Assembly: GCA_029287595.1 (NCBI GenBank)
Contig: JARFQU010000152.1
Span: 1-34,076, forward strand
Source of the DNA: Halioglobus sp.
GTDB lineage: Bacteria; Pseudomonadota; Gammaproteobacteria; Pseudomonadales; Halieaceae
Direction of reading: 5' to 3'
DNA: 34,076 nt
Under the pieces are notes generated by a model that had not been told where the DNA came from, did not search any database, and saw only the letters and a program-made list of their open reading frames with translations. Made by a program: the position numbers and the translations under genes. This document shows, piece after piece, positions 26,409 to 34,076 of this stretch. Position 1 is the stretch's first letter. Every line of letters begins with the position of its first letter.

Positions 26409-27596
26409 CTATTTGCGCACGATCACCGAGCTACCGTGACCGAACAGGCCCTGGTTGGCGGTGATGCCCACTTTGGCACCCTCAACCTGCCGGTCTCCCG
26501 CCTGGCCGCGCAGTTGCCAGGTCAGCTCACAAACCTGGGCCAGCGCCTGGGCCGGAACCGCCTCGCCGAAACAGGCCAGGCCACCGGAGACATTCACCGG
26601 AATCTTGCCGCCCAGTGAGGTATCACCGTTGCGCAACAAAGCTGCGGCTTCACCCCTGGGCGCCAGGCGCAGATCCTCTATCCAGTCCAGCTCCAGCGCG
26701 GTGGACAGGTCGTACACCTCTGCCAGGTCCACGTCTTCCGGGCCTATACCCGCCTCTTCATACGCCTTCAGGGGCAGGGTAGAGCGGAAGGCATGGGCCT
26801 CCACGCCGTCTGCCGCCGCCGAGTCTGTGGCGATATCAGGCATTTCCACCACGCTGCTGGCAAAGGTCGGGGTGACCGTGGAAATGGCCGCCACGCGCGG
26901 TGCATCGCCCTTGCCGAGCTTGCGGGCGTATTCCAGGCTGGACACGATGAGCGCCGCGCCGCCGTCGCTGGTAGCGCAGATATCCATCAGCCGCAGCGGG
27001 TCGGCGACCATCGCTGAAGCGGCCACGTCCTCCGCGGTAAAGCACTTGCGATAGCGCGCTCGCGGATTCTTGCTGCCGATGCGGGAATTCTTTACCTTGA
27101 CCGCGGCGAAGTCATCCAGGGTGTCGCCGTACAGATCCATGCGCCGCCTGGCATAGAGCGCGAAATAAGTCGGGTTGGTAATACCCAGGTAGAAGCGCAC
27201 CCAGTCCGGGTCATCAGGCCTGTAGCCCTTGGCAGGCGCAAGGAAACCCTTTGGGGTGGTATCTGCACCGACCACCAGGGCGACCTCGCACTCACCGGCG
27301 AGAATTTTGTTACGTGCCGCCGCCAGGGCCTGGGAGCCGGAGGCGCAGGCAGCGTAAGAGGTGTTGACCTCGGCGCCCTGCCAGCCCAGGGCCTGGGCGA
27401 AGGTGGCCCCGGCGACATAGCCGGGGTAGCCGCAACGCACGGTAGCGCCGCCGGAGACGAAACTTACATCCCGCCAGGGCACACCCGCGTCGGCCAGGGC
27501 TTCCCGCGCCGCGGCTACACCGTACTGAACAAAGTTGTGCCCCCACTTGCCCCAGGGATGCATGCCGGCGCCGAGAATGGCAATTTCATTGGACAT
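26409..27596 (-). CDS. Atypical thiolase-superfamily protein (SCP2/lipid-transfer type)
   Basis: A 395-residue thiolase-fold enzyme of the SCP2-thiolase/lipid-transfer-protein group. The nucleophile position is kept: C84 in SYAACASGSQAL. Two other classic positions are not. The His-Asp motif reads VYDLS (Y295-D296), the SGG...GHP loop reads SGGLACFGEAVP (E345), and the C-terminal CxGxG segment reads GLFGHGSS with no cysteine. Such changes occur in Ltp2-like retro-aldolases of steroid side-chain degradation, which need a DUF35 partner; a DUF35 gene lies directly upstream in the same operon. Aldol-type cleavage rather than thiolysis is therefore an inference. The convergent cytochrome c gene ends 110 bases away, with nothing recognisable between. 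Confidence 0.88.
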   Translation of the reverse strand: MSNEIAILGAGMHPWGKWGHNFVQYGVAAAREALADAGVPWRDVSFVSGGATVRCGYPGYVAGATFAQALGWQGAEVNTSYAACASGSQALAAARNKILAGECEVALVVGADTTPKGFLAPAKGYRPDDPDWVRFYLGITNPTYFALYARRRMDLYGDTLDDFAAVKVKNSRIGSKNPRARYRKCFTAEDVAASAMVADPLRLMDICATSDGGAALIVSSLEYARKLGKGDAPRVAAISTVTPTFASSVVEMPDIATDSAAADGVEAHAFRSTLPLKAYEEAGIGPEDVDLAEVYDLSTALELDWIEDLRLAPRGEAAALLRNGDTSLGGKIPVNVSGGLACFGEAVPAQALAQVCELTWQLRGQAGDRQVEGAKVGITANQGLFGHGSSVIVRK

Positions 27597-27623
27597 AGAT
27601 TTTCGCTCCAGATGCTGTGGCGT

Positions 27624-28058
27624 TTACGACGCCACCGGTTGCCATTTCCAGGTGACTTTGATGTCGTCTTCAGTCTCGTGTAGCCGCTCCAGTACCAGTT
27701 CCATGGTCATGCCGACCTTGAGATCCTCCACCGACACACCGGTGACCACCTGGCCCAGTACCACCATCTGCTCTTTCTCCAGTTGCACGCCGGCGATGGT
27801 GTAGGGTTCGAAAGGCTCGGGTGCCACGAAGGGCTCGGGGGGCTGGTAGCAGGCATTGGTGTAGCTCCAGACCTGCCCCGTGCGGCTCAGCTCCACTTCC
27901 GTGAAGTCAGTGCTGTCGCAGCTGGGGTTTCTGCAGTACTGGCTTTGCTTGGGGAAAAAATAGGTGCCGCAGGCCGTGCATTGGGTGCCGATCAGATTCG
28001 GCTTGGCGGACATGGTGTGCCAGCCCTCGATGGCGGGTGCCAGGGGTTTGTCACTCAT
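27624..28058 (-). CDS. DUF35 Zn-ribbon/OB-fold partner of thiolase
   Basis: A 144-residue two-domain acyl-CoA-binding accessory protein. The N-terminal rubredoxin-like zinc ribbon has four cysteines (CTACG and CRNPSC). The OB-fold follows from about residue 60 (VWSYTNACYQPPEPF, PYTIAGVQLEKEQMVVLGQV). Members form complexes with thiolase-fold enzymes or acyl-CoA dehydrogenase/hydratases and hold the CoA substrate. Its gene ends 27 bases before the thiolase start on the same strand, strongly suggesting a complex with that enzyme. Confidence 0.92.
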   Translation of the reverse strand: MSDKPLAPAIEGWHTMSAKPNLIGTQCTACGTYFFPKQSQYCRNPSCDSTDFTEVELSRTGQVWSYTNACYQPPEPFVAPEPFEPYTIAGVQLEKEQMVVLGQVVTGVSVEDLKVGMTMELVLERLHETEDDIKVTWKWQPVAS

Positions 28059-28195
28059 AGTTCTCTCCCGGGAAAAGCGGCGCCCAGCTTACTATTGCGC
28101 GCCTGCTCCAGGCAAGGAAAGCGCTACCACTGTTCGCACAAGGGTTGTGGGGTTTATTATGGCACACCTGTATCCGCTTAATCCTGGAGTGGTTT

Positions 28196-28879
28196 ATGTG
28201 TGGTCGTTTCAATGTCATCGACAACCCCGGCCTGCGGCAGTTATTGCAGGAACTGGGCATAGACCTGCAGCTGCCCACGGCGGTAAATATCGCCCCAACC
28301 GAGCCTGTTTCACTGGTGCGCCGCGACCAGCAGGGGTCTAGCCTGGCGGCTGCCCGCTGGTGGCTGACCCCGTCCTGGGCCAAAGAGGTGGACCAGAAGT
28401 ACTCCATGTTCAACGCCCGCAGCGAGACATTGGGCAAGAGCCCGGCTTTTCGGCACCCGTTCAAGAGCCAGCGCGGGCTGGTGCCCATGAGCAGTTTCAT
28501 TGAGTGGCGGCCCGAGGGCGGCGTCAAGCAGCCCTGGTTGGTTACCAATGAGCAGCAGGCGCTGGCGGTAGCCGCCTTGTGGGATGTTTGGGAGGGGGGC
28601 GAGCAGCCTTTGTTGTCCTGCACCCTGGTCACCACTGCGGCGGCGCCACAGTTTGAACCCTGGCATAAACGCATGCCGGTGTTACTTGTTGGGGATGAGA
28701 CCGATCGCTGGTTGAACAACAGCTGCGAGATCCCTGCGGATGACCCCCTGTTTCGCGCCGAACTCAAGACACCGCTGCGATTGCAGCCCCTGTCCCGTGC
28801 CGTGAGTAACTCACGGCACAAGGAGCTGCAGTCCTTACAGGGTGTGGGTGACGTGGTGGAACTGCGTCAGAAAGAGTAG
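28196..28879 (+). CDS. yedK: SOS response-associated peptidase (SRAP, YedK/HMCES)
   Basis: A 227-residue SRAP protein that forms a covalent thiazolidine adduct with abasic sites in single-stranded DNA. Met is removed to expose C2 of MCGRFN. The other active-site residues fit: N73 in FNARSET, E103 in SSFIEW, and H157 in PWHKRMPVLL. GGAG precedes ATG 28196. The frame is open upstream to 28145, but C2 must be N-terminal, so only this start makes sense. No clear LexA box is seen upstream. Its 3' end overlaps the TonB receptor's 3' end by 13 bases in convergent orientation. Confidence 0.95.
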   Translation: MCGRFNVIDNPGLRQLLQELGIDLQLPTAVNIAPTEPVSLVRRDQQGSSLAAARWWLTPSWAKEVDQKYSMFNARSETLGKSPAFRHPFKSQRGLVPMSSFIEWRPEGGVKQPWLVTNEQQALAVAALWDVWEGGEQPLLSCTLVTTAAAPQFEPWHKRMPVLLVGDETDRWLNNSCEIPADDPLFRAELKTPLRLQPLSRAVSNSRHKELQSLQGVGDVVELRQKE

Positions 28880-31275
28880 CGCAGGTCCACGCCCCAGGTG
28901 AGGGGGTCTTCGATACTGGTTCGGTAGGCGCCAAGGTCGGCGGCTACAGGCCCACCCGGGTTGTCAGCGATTTCCTTGTCCAGCAGGTTCTTGCCCCACA
29001 GGGCGACCTCGATATTGTCGGCGTTATTCTGCCAGGCGATCCGCGCGCTGAGCATTTCCCGGTCTTTGAAGTACCAGGGCCCCGTGGTGTAAATGACTGC
29101 ATCGGAGTCATCGTCGGCTTCATTGAATACGTAATCCACATGAATCAGCAGGTACCCCAGCGGAATTTCCGGGGTCCAGTCCAGGCGCAGGGTGTAATCG
29201 GTGTCGGTGCTGGAGCTTTCCTTCCTGCCACCTTTGGGCTTGCCCTGACTGTCGAAATACCTTTCCTGGGTCTTCTCCTCATCGCGCACCGTGGTCATTC
29301 CGGTCAACATCAGGCTGTCCAGGGCCTGCCACTGCAACACGATTTCTATCCCCTCGGCATCCACGTCCTGGGTAATAATCGTGGGCTGGGCCGTGGGGTC
29401 GTCGGGGCCTTGCTTGGCTTCTACAGAGTCTGCCTGGCTGTCTACATCCTGCAAGAACACAGCGCCTTCCACCCGCAGCCTGTCATCAAAAAAGTCACCC
29501 TTTAGGCCCCATTCGATACTGACGTTTTCCTCGGGGTCATAGGAGCCCTGGGCCCAGGAAGAAAATACCTGGCCGTCGAAGCCGCCGGACTTGTAGCCGG
29601 TAGCATAGGAGATGTACGTCATTGCACTGTCATGGAACTGCCAGTCGAACACCAGGCGTCCAGTGACCTTGCTCCAGTCGTCGTCGTCCTCAAATTTGTC
29701 CAACCAATCCTCTTCGGGGGTGCTGGTCTGGGCGGGGTCATAGGCGACGCGCGCTGGCGCATAGGGCCAGTCCACGTCGGATGCGAATGTCTGCCAGGAG
29801 TAGTCTTTTTCATCATAGCTGTAGCGCAATCCTGCGGATACCCGGATGGTGTCGGTCAGGTCATAGGTGCCGTCAGCGTAAACACCCCAGTTGGTAAAAT
29901 CGCCGGTGTTGTCCATGATCTCGCTTTGCAACTGACCGGCAAATGAGGGGGGGAGTACGGCGATGTCGTTAGCTGCTGATAAACCTAAATAGACTTCCTC
30001 GGTAGCTGGAGGAACCGGCAAAAGGTCCCATATGTGGTCGTCCTGACCAAGGCCAAGCCCGATCGATGATGAGGTGACAAACTGCATCCAGGAATCCGCC
30101 GTGAGCTGGATGTCGGTGCGCTGGTAGACGTCCTCCACGCTGTAGTTGGCTCCGGTGACCAGGTTCAGCCTATCGGCGACGTAATTGAGGCGGAACTCGC
30201 TGTACCAGATGTCCGAGTCCTCGATATTATTGGTGGTGATGTAGCGGCGCGGGTCGGCGGTACCGTCATTGTCCTGCACATTCCAGGTATCCCAATCGCG
30301 GTAGCTGACGATACCGAACAGTGACATCTGGTCATTGAAATCGTGTTCCAGCTGCACGTTAATGCCGTACATATCGCGGTTTTCTTCCCTCTGTACCGCG
30401 TCATTTGCCGCTTTGTTATTGTAGGGGTCGGTGCTGTAGCCGTACTTACTGACGCCGATGTCATACTGGGGGCTCTCGTTGCGGTCCTCATAGTCGCCCG
30501 CCAGCTGAATCCGGGTGTCGTCAGACAGGTTGAACATCACTGCCAGGCGCCCCGCGTTATAGCCCTCCTCGCGAATATCGTCGCCCACGGCGACATTATC
30601 GATAATGCCATCGCGCTGGTGATAGAACAGGTTACCCCGGGCGGCGATTTTATCCGTGACCGGGACATTGACCATGCCCTCCATACGCAGCAGGCCGTAG
30701 TTACCGATACGGCTTTTGACAAAGCCCTCGAGCTCGTCCACCGGCTTGTTGGCCACGATGTTGATCACCCCGGCACTGGCATTGCGACCGAACAGGGTAC
30801 CCTGGGGCCCCTTGAGGACTTCGGTGCGGGCAATGTCGGTGAAAGGCACCGAGGAGGCTGCCCTGGGCATATAGGCGTTATCATAGAAGGTGGCCACGGA
30901 TGGGTCACCGCCAGTGCTTATATTCGGGCTCGATATACCGCGAATAGTGATGCCGATTTGGGTGGCACCGCCGCTGGTTTCAGTGATTTCAACGCCGGGC
31001 ATGAAATCGGCGATATCCTGCACATTCAGTGCGCCGGTATTGACCATGTCCTGGGCGCTGAAAGAACTGACGGATATCGGTACCGTCATGTGGCTCTCTT
31101 CGCGTTTCTGCGCGGTCACAAGCACTTCTTCGAGTGCGATGCTGTAGCCCCCGCGCTGCTGCTCCTGGGCCAGGCTCGCGCCGCCATAGCAAGCCAGAGT
31201 GGTGGCCACTGCGATGACGAGCTGGCGTCGCGGCAGTCCCTTGTTGGTCTTCAGAAAAGCAATTGATCCAGACAT
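28867..31275 (-). CDS. TonB-dependent outer-membrane receptor
   Basis: An 802-residue outer-membrane transporter. A signal peptide ends near ASLAQ-EQQ, the TonB-box-like segment LEEVLVTAQKREE follows, and the plug domain runs to about residue 180 (DMVNTGALNVQDIADFMPGV, LKGPQGTLFGRNASAGVINI). The barrel ends in WGVDLRYSF with the C-terminal Phe typical of outer-membrane proteins. A CirA/FecA-like assignment would be over-specific, and the ligand is unknown. The diverging SDR gene and the nearby catabolic genes suggest an organic hydrophobic ligand. ATG 31275 has GGGGA about 11 bases upstream; ATG 31287 sits immediately after that run and is less likely. Confidence 0.93.
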   Translation of the reverse strand: MSGSIAFLKTNKGLPRRQLVIAVATTLACYGGASLAQEQQRGGYSIALEEVLVTAQKREESHMTVPISVSSFSAQDMVNTGALNVQDIADFMPGVEITETSGGATQIGITIRGISSPNISTGGDPSVATFYDNAYMPRAASSVPFTDIARTEVLKGPQGTLFGRNASAGVINIVANKPVDELEGFVKSRIGNYGLLRMEGMVNVPVTDKIAARGNLFYHQRDGIIDNVAVGDDIREEGYNAGRLAVMFNLSDDTRIQLAGDYEDRNESPQYDIGVSKYGYSTDPYNNKAANDAVQREENRDMYGINVQLEHDFNDQMSLFGIVSYRDWDTWNVQDNDGTADPRRYITTNNIEDSDIWYSEFRLNYVADRLNLVTGANYSVEDVYQRTDIQLTADSWMQFVTSSSIGLGLGQDDHIWDLLPVPPATEEVYLGLSAANDIAVLPPSFAGQLQSEIMDNTGDFTNWGVYADGTYDLTDTIRVSAGLRYSYDEKDYSWQTFASDVDWPYAPARVAYDPAQTSTPEEDWLDKFEDDDDWSKVTGRLVFDWQFHDSAMTYISYATGYKSGGFDGQVFSSWAQGSYDPEENVSIEWGLKGDFFDDRLRVEGAVFLQDVDSQADSVEAKQGPDDPTAQPTIITQDVDAEGIEIVLQWQALDSLMLTGMTTVRDEEKTQERYFDSQGKPKGGRKESSSTDTDYTLRLDWTPEIPLGYLLIHVDYVFNEADDDSDAVIYTTGPWYFKDREMLSARIAWQNNADNIEVALWGKNLLDKEIADNPGGPVAADLGAYRTSIEDPLTWGVDLRYSF

Positions 31276-31287
31276 AATCTGTCGCAT

Positions 31288-31611
31288 CCCCTTATTATTT
31301 TAGTGCGGGAGTATTTGTTTGTTGCGCTGCTTTTTTAAAAAATGTGCACTCCCCCCGGGTGTTTGTCTGTCATCAGGGGTCTTAAGCCCGTTTCAGATGA
31401 AGTCATTCTAACGTCATTGCCAACGCAAAAGAAAACTTTGAAATGTGCCTGCTACCCTTTTATGGCTCGGATCGGGCTGGTTTAGCAGGCTGCACGAACC
31501 GCGACTAATCGCACCGATTGTGGCCAGGATGTCGCTGTGCCTGTTCCTGTGAGGGCCTGACTAGGGGAGAATCCGCGCAGTAAAACAATCGATGAAAAGC
31601 AGGAGAGCATG
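31288..31611. other. 324-base divergent intergenic region between TonB receptor and SDR genes
   Basis: No gene is visible. It holds a 12-base T6A6 palindrome (31331-31342) about 55 bases ahead of the receptor start, a C-run, and AGGAG (31601-31605), which supports the SDR start. A minus-strand TAGAAT near 31410 could be a -10 box but has no convincing -35. This is where shared control of uptake and oxidation genes would be expected. Confidence 0.6.
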
Positions 31612-32376
31612 ATGGCGATATACGCAATGACCGGCGGTGCGACGGGTATCGGTGCCGAGCTGAAACGGCAGTTATTGGAGCGCGGGCACCAGATAATTTC
31701 CGTGGATATCAAAGAGGGTGACATTATTGCCGACCTGTCCACAGCCCAGGGGCGGCAGGCGGCAGTGGACGGTATTCGGGCAATGGCCCCCGACGGGCTG
31801 GACGGATTTATACCCTGTGCCGGATTGCCGCCCGTGGCCAAGCCACTGTCACTCATCGCCCAGGTCAATTACTTTGGGGTGGTGGCGACTATCGAGGGCC
31901 TGCGTGACCTGATTGCGAAGAAGCGCGGTTCCGTGCTGTTGGTGGCCTCCAATTCGGCCCCGATGATCGCCACGGACGATGTTTTTGTGCAGCTTTGCCT
32001 GTCGGGTGACGAAGATGCCGCCTGTGCGGAAATCGAAACCCGCGACGGGCATACGGCCTACGCCGGTTCCAAGCGGGCGGTGACCGTCTGGATGCGTCGC
32101 AATGTGGTGGCATACGCCGCGGGCGGTGTGCGCATGAACGCGGTGGCTCCGGGCATTACCCAGACACCGCTTGCCGAGCAGGTCCTTGCGGATAAGGAAT
32201 TGGGGGAGGCCATGAAGCAATTTGGCGAGATGGTGCCCTGGGGCGGCACTGCCCAGCCCGCGCAAATCGCCAATGTCATGCGCTTTATGCTCAGCGACGA
32301 GGCGGACTTTGTCTGCGGTTCCATCTTCTTTGTCGATGGTGGCTCCGACGCCATGTTGCGCACCGACGATTTCTGA
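31612..32376 (+). CDS. Short-chain dehydrogenase resembling 3-alpha-hydroxysteroid dehydrogenase/carbonyl reductase
   Basis: A 254-residue classical SDR using NAD(P)H. The cofactor motif is TGGATGIG near residue 8. The DLSTAQGRQAAVDGI segment contributes the adenine-binding Asp. The catalytic set is S113 or S115 (VASNSA), Y150 and K154 in YAGSK. NAVAPGITQTPL and FVDGGSDAMLRTDDF at the C-terminus resemble the Comamonas testosteroni 3-alpha-HSD/CR, as do the DIKEGDIIADLST and DGLDGFIPCAGL segments. This gives a specific though unproven substrate hint: hydroxysteroid or other cyclic alcohol/ketone. AGGAG sits 6 bases before ATG 31612 and only 3 before ATG 31609. A hairpin follows the stop. Confidence 0.88.
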   Translation: MAIYAMTGGATGIGAELKRQLLERGHQIISVDIKEGDIIADLSTAQGRQAAVDGIRAMAPDGLDGFIPCAGLPPVAKPLSLIAQVNYFGVVATIEGLRDLIAKKRGSVLLVASNSAPMIATDDVFVQLCLSGDEDAACAEIETRDGHTAYAGSKRAVTVWMRRNVVAYAAGGVRMNAVAPGITQTPLAEQVLADKELGEAMKQFGEMVPWGGTAQPAQIANVMRFMLSDEADFVCGSIFFVDGGSDAMLRTDDF

Positions 32377-32380
32377 TACG

Positions 32381-32399
32381 GGCGCGCCTGGCGCGCGCC
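32381..32399. terminator. GC-rich hairpin between convergent SDR and lipoprotein genes
   Basis: GGCGCGC (32381-32387) pairs with GCGCGCC (32393-32399) around a 5-base loop, 5 bases after the SDR stop and 7 before the lipoprotein stop. There is no T-tract on either side, so a bidirectional stem-type terminator is plausible but weakly supported. Confidence 0.4.
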
Positions 32400-32405
32400 T
32401 GCGGC

Positions 32406-33011
32406 TCAGTTTTGCTGGTTGGCCGCCAGATCCTGCTCGATTGCCCCGGCAATCAGGTTGCTCAGTTGTGACAGCAACTCGCTGTAGGCGGGGGCGATTT
32501 GCTGCGCGGTGAGTGTGCCCGTGGGCAGTGCCAGTCGCAGATGGCTGATCCGGCGCACCACACTTTCACCGGTGGCTGGCCGAAACACCCGCCACTCCGC
32601 CGCCAGGGTGGCCTCATCGTCGTCCGCATCCAGGCTGAGTAGACTGATGCTGATACCGAATTCCGGCGGTTTTCCCGCATTCCACGGGAAATAGCGAATG
32701 TCCTGGGTATCCAGTGACGATGCCAGGTTGATGCCCACGACGCGCTTGATGCCCGCTTCCAGGGGCTCGGCCCAGCGCTCGGTACTGGAAATCTCCAGTT
32801 GATTACCCTGGCGACTGTAGACCATGCTGTTGCGGTTGAGGAATTCGGGAACGACAACCGGGCCAATGCCCAGTGAAGGGGTTTCCCCGTCAGGGGGCGT
32901 TGATACATCCGTCGTGAGCAGGTAGTGGTTGCTGCGCGGACTGCTGCCGCACCCCGCTACCATTAGTAATAGTAGCGCCATGCCCGTGACTGAAATCCGG
33001 GTTGCTTTCAT
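32406..33011 (-). CDS. PqiC/ABC-type auxiliary lipoprotein (DUF330)
   Basis: A 201-residue outer-membrane-type lipoprotein with lipobox VAGC (C21) after a single hydrophobic stretch. The mature part carries YLL and GIGPVVVPEFLNRNSMVYS, as in the PqiC family of lipid-transport auxiliary lipoproteins. These pair with MCE-domain proteins to move phospholipids between membranes. The start overlaps the MCE gene's stop by one base (TGATG). It is the last gene in the operon. Confidence 0.86.
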   Translation of the reverse strand: MKATRISVTGMALLLLMVAGCGSSPRSNHYLLTTDVSTPPDGETPSLGIGPVVVPEFLNRNSMVYSRQGNQLEISSTERWAEPLEAGIKRVVGINLASSLDTQDIRYFPWNAGKPPEFGISISLLSLDADDDEATLAAEWRVFRPATGESVVRRISHLRLALPTGTLTAQQIAPAYSELLSQLSNLIAGAIEQDLAANQQN

Positions 33012-33973
33012 CAGTTGTCTCCTCTGCGGCCGCGTATCAGGGCTTCGGGCTGCTCTTCCAGGGTCTTGGCCAGCTGTTGCATTGCCCTGGCGGCCAGGGC
33101 CAATTCCCTGAGCGCTTCATTCATGCGGTAAGTGGTCGGCGAATCCGGTGCTACCAGGCTATCAATATCTTCCATTGCCGTTTCGAACGCGGTTATTGCC
33201 TGGTTCAGGGTGTCCAGGTTCTGGATGATGCCATCGGCTATAACAGGCATTTTTGTGTTGGCATTGGCCACCGTTACCGCGGCACCGTCCAGCACCCGGT
33301 CTACCTTGGGTATGGAGGTGGCGAGTTGTGACTGCAGTTGTTTGCTCAGCCTGGTAACCGCGTCAAGCGTCGCCGCCAGGCTGCCCGGCATGGCCTGTAA
33401 ATCTTCGCTGGTGATAAAGGTATTGATACCACTGATGGTAGATTCCAGGTCCTCCGCCAATTTGGAAAAATCCATTTTCTGCAGTTTCATCGCCAGCCGC
33501 TCCAGGTCGGTGGGAATGGTAGGAAACTGGAAATGCGGTGAATCAATATCCGCCAGCTGCACTTCGCTGTTCGGGTGGAAATCCATTTCCACATAAAGTA
33601 AACCGGTCAGCAGACTTTGGGTGTTGAGCTGGGCACGCAGGCCCCGCTTGATTAGCTCCTCGGTAACATCCTCCTGTGTCGATCCCACGGTCTGTATAAC
33701 ATCGGGCCGAAAATCGGCCTCCACCAGCATCATGATATCCAGGGTATCCTTGTTGAGGATGATCTTGACGGCGGTGACCTGGCCGACCTGTACGCCGCGG
33801 ATGGCCACGGGGGCGCCGATATTGAGTCCTTTTACCGAGCCATTGAATACCATCACGATTTTGTCTTTTTGTCCCAATCCGGAGCCCAGGACAAAAATTA
33901 TGGTGACGATCGAAATCAGCAGGGCGCCGACAATGAAAGCGCCGATGGCGACAGATTGGGGTTTCTCACTCAT
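33011..33973 (-). CDS. MlaD-like MCE-domain protein
   Basis: A 320-residue membrane-anchored MCE protein of a phospholipid/toluene-tolerance ABC transporter. One N-terminal membrane helix is at about residues 8-30. A single MCE domain runs from about 37 to 115 (KGLNIGAPVAIRGVQVGQVTAV). The remaining ~200 residues are mostly helical, with a membrane-proximal linker. A single domain with such a tail matches the MCE protein of the ABC-MlaD-PqiC set more than E. coli MlaD (183 residues) or the multi-domain PqiB. Its start overlaps the upstream ATPase stop by four bases (ATGA). Confidence 0.9.
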   Translation of the reverse strand: MSEKPQSVAIGAFIVGALLISIVTIIFVLGSGLGQKDKIVMVFNGSVKGLNIGAPVAIRGVQVGQVTAVKIILNKDTLDIMMLVEADFRPDVIQTVGSTQEDVTEELIKRGLRAQLNTQSLLTGLLYVEMDFHPNSEVQLADIDSPHFQFPTIPTDLERLAMKLQKMDFSKLAEDLESTISGINTFITSEDLQAMPGSLAATLDAVTRLSKQLQSQLATSIPKVDRVLDGAAVTVANANTKMPVIADGIIQNLDTLNQAITAFETAMEDIDSLVAPDSPTTYRMNEALRELALAARAMQQLAKTLEEQPEALIRGRRGDN

Positions 33974-34076
33974 GCTGTATCCTCTTCAGCAGCGGCCGCG
34001 CTGCGCGTCAGGAATTGTTTTACTACCGCCTGATCGCTGTGGTCGCGCAGGTAGGCGGGATCACCATAACCGATCA
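33970..34076 (-). CDS. ABC transporter ATP-binding protein, MlaF-like (3' end only)
   Basis: The last ~35 codons of a gene that continues past the window edge. The visible residues end in DQAVVKQFLTRSAAAAEEDTA. The QFL pattern near the end is like that of MlaF/Ttg2A ATPases, and the place ahead of the MCE gene with an ATGA overlap fits. None of the Walker motifs lie in the window, so the call rests mainly on gene order. Confidence 0.6.
   Translation of the reverse strand, partial: IGYGDPAYLRDHSDQAVVKQFLTRSAAAAEEDTA

Noticed and set aside
28125-28195. LexA box ahead of the SRAP gene
   Set aside because: A CTGT half-site is present near 28132 but no ACAG at the required spacing.
28051-28821. 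256-codon open frame antisense to the SRAP gene
   Set aside because: Shadow of yedK, which has all four active-site residues in the expected order.
31433-31460. Possible third copy of the palindromic repeat tail (AATGTGCCTG followed by ACCC)
   Set aside because: Only about ten bases match in a row and no arm or palindrome accompanies them; chance is likely.

Overview
The window looks like ordinary chromosome from a G+C-rich, aerobic, probably marine gammaproteobacterium. A Halieaceae (OM60/NOR5)-like host is my best guess. It rests on the mix of a TonB-dependent receptor, a thiolase/DUF35 pair, a Tat-exported flavoprotein with a cytochrome c, an SrmB-type helicase, oligopeptidase A, AqpZ, and the arsC-wrbA-DUF2069-sppA block. 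I see no rRNA, tRNA, CRISPR array, transposase, integrase or phage gene, and no coding frame that is clearly broken.

Layout. 1-4.4 kb: the edge of a palindromic intergenic repeat, aqpZ (+), then prlC and an SrmB-like helicase in a minus-strand operon. 4.4-10.2 kb (+): a large transporter fusing a DAACS-type symporter domain to a periplasmic solute-binding domain, a secreted phosphatase fused to a PI3/PI4K/FAM20C-like kinase domain, a quinone oxidoreductase and a GNAT acetyltransferase. 10.2-12.5 kb: cysK (-), a 586-base gap with a candidate small RNA ending in a very strong terminator and a second copy of the repeat, then an iodotyrosine-deiodinase-like nitroreductase (-). 12.5-17.4 kb: a thioredoxin-like lipoprotein and a YihY/BrkB membrane protein (-), divergent from the tightly overlapping arsC-wrbA-DUF2069-sppA operon (+). 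17.5-22.9 kb (-): an RND efflux permease with its adaptor, and mscS. 23.1-26.3 kb (+): maoC-like hydratase, NUDIX hydrolase, Tat-dependent FAD dehydrogenase and its overlapping cytochrome c. 26.4-28.1 kb (-): an atypical thiolase with a DUF35 partner. 28.2-32.4 kb: an SRAP/YedK protein (+), a TonB-dependent receptor (-) and a 3-alpha-hydroxysteroid-dehydrogenase-like SDR (+). 32.4-34.1 kb (-): lipoprotein, MCE protein and the 3' end of an ATPase of an Mla/Pqi-type lipid transporter, cut by the window edge.

How the genes fit together. Much of the window is envelope and housekeeping function: water and ion homeostasis (AqpZ, MscS), envelope proteolysis (SppA), lipid trafficking (MCE), efflux (RND) and thiol chemistry (CysK, TlpA-like). 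The 23.1-32.4 kb stretch reads as an accessory catabolic set: outer-membrane uptake (TBDR), hydroxysteroid-type oxidation (SDR), a periplasmic flavin dehydrogenase passing electrons to cytochrome c, enoyl-CoA hydration (MaoC) and thiolase-fold C-C cleavage with DUF35. A steroid-like or other polycyclic/branched hydrophobic substrate is an inference. The most unusual single proteins are the transporter/SBP fusion, whose symporter signature motifs are replaced, and the phosphatase/kinase fusion.
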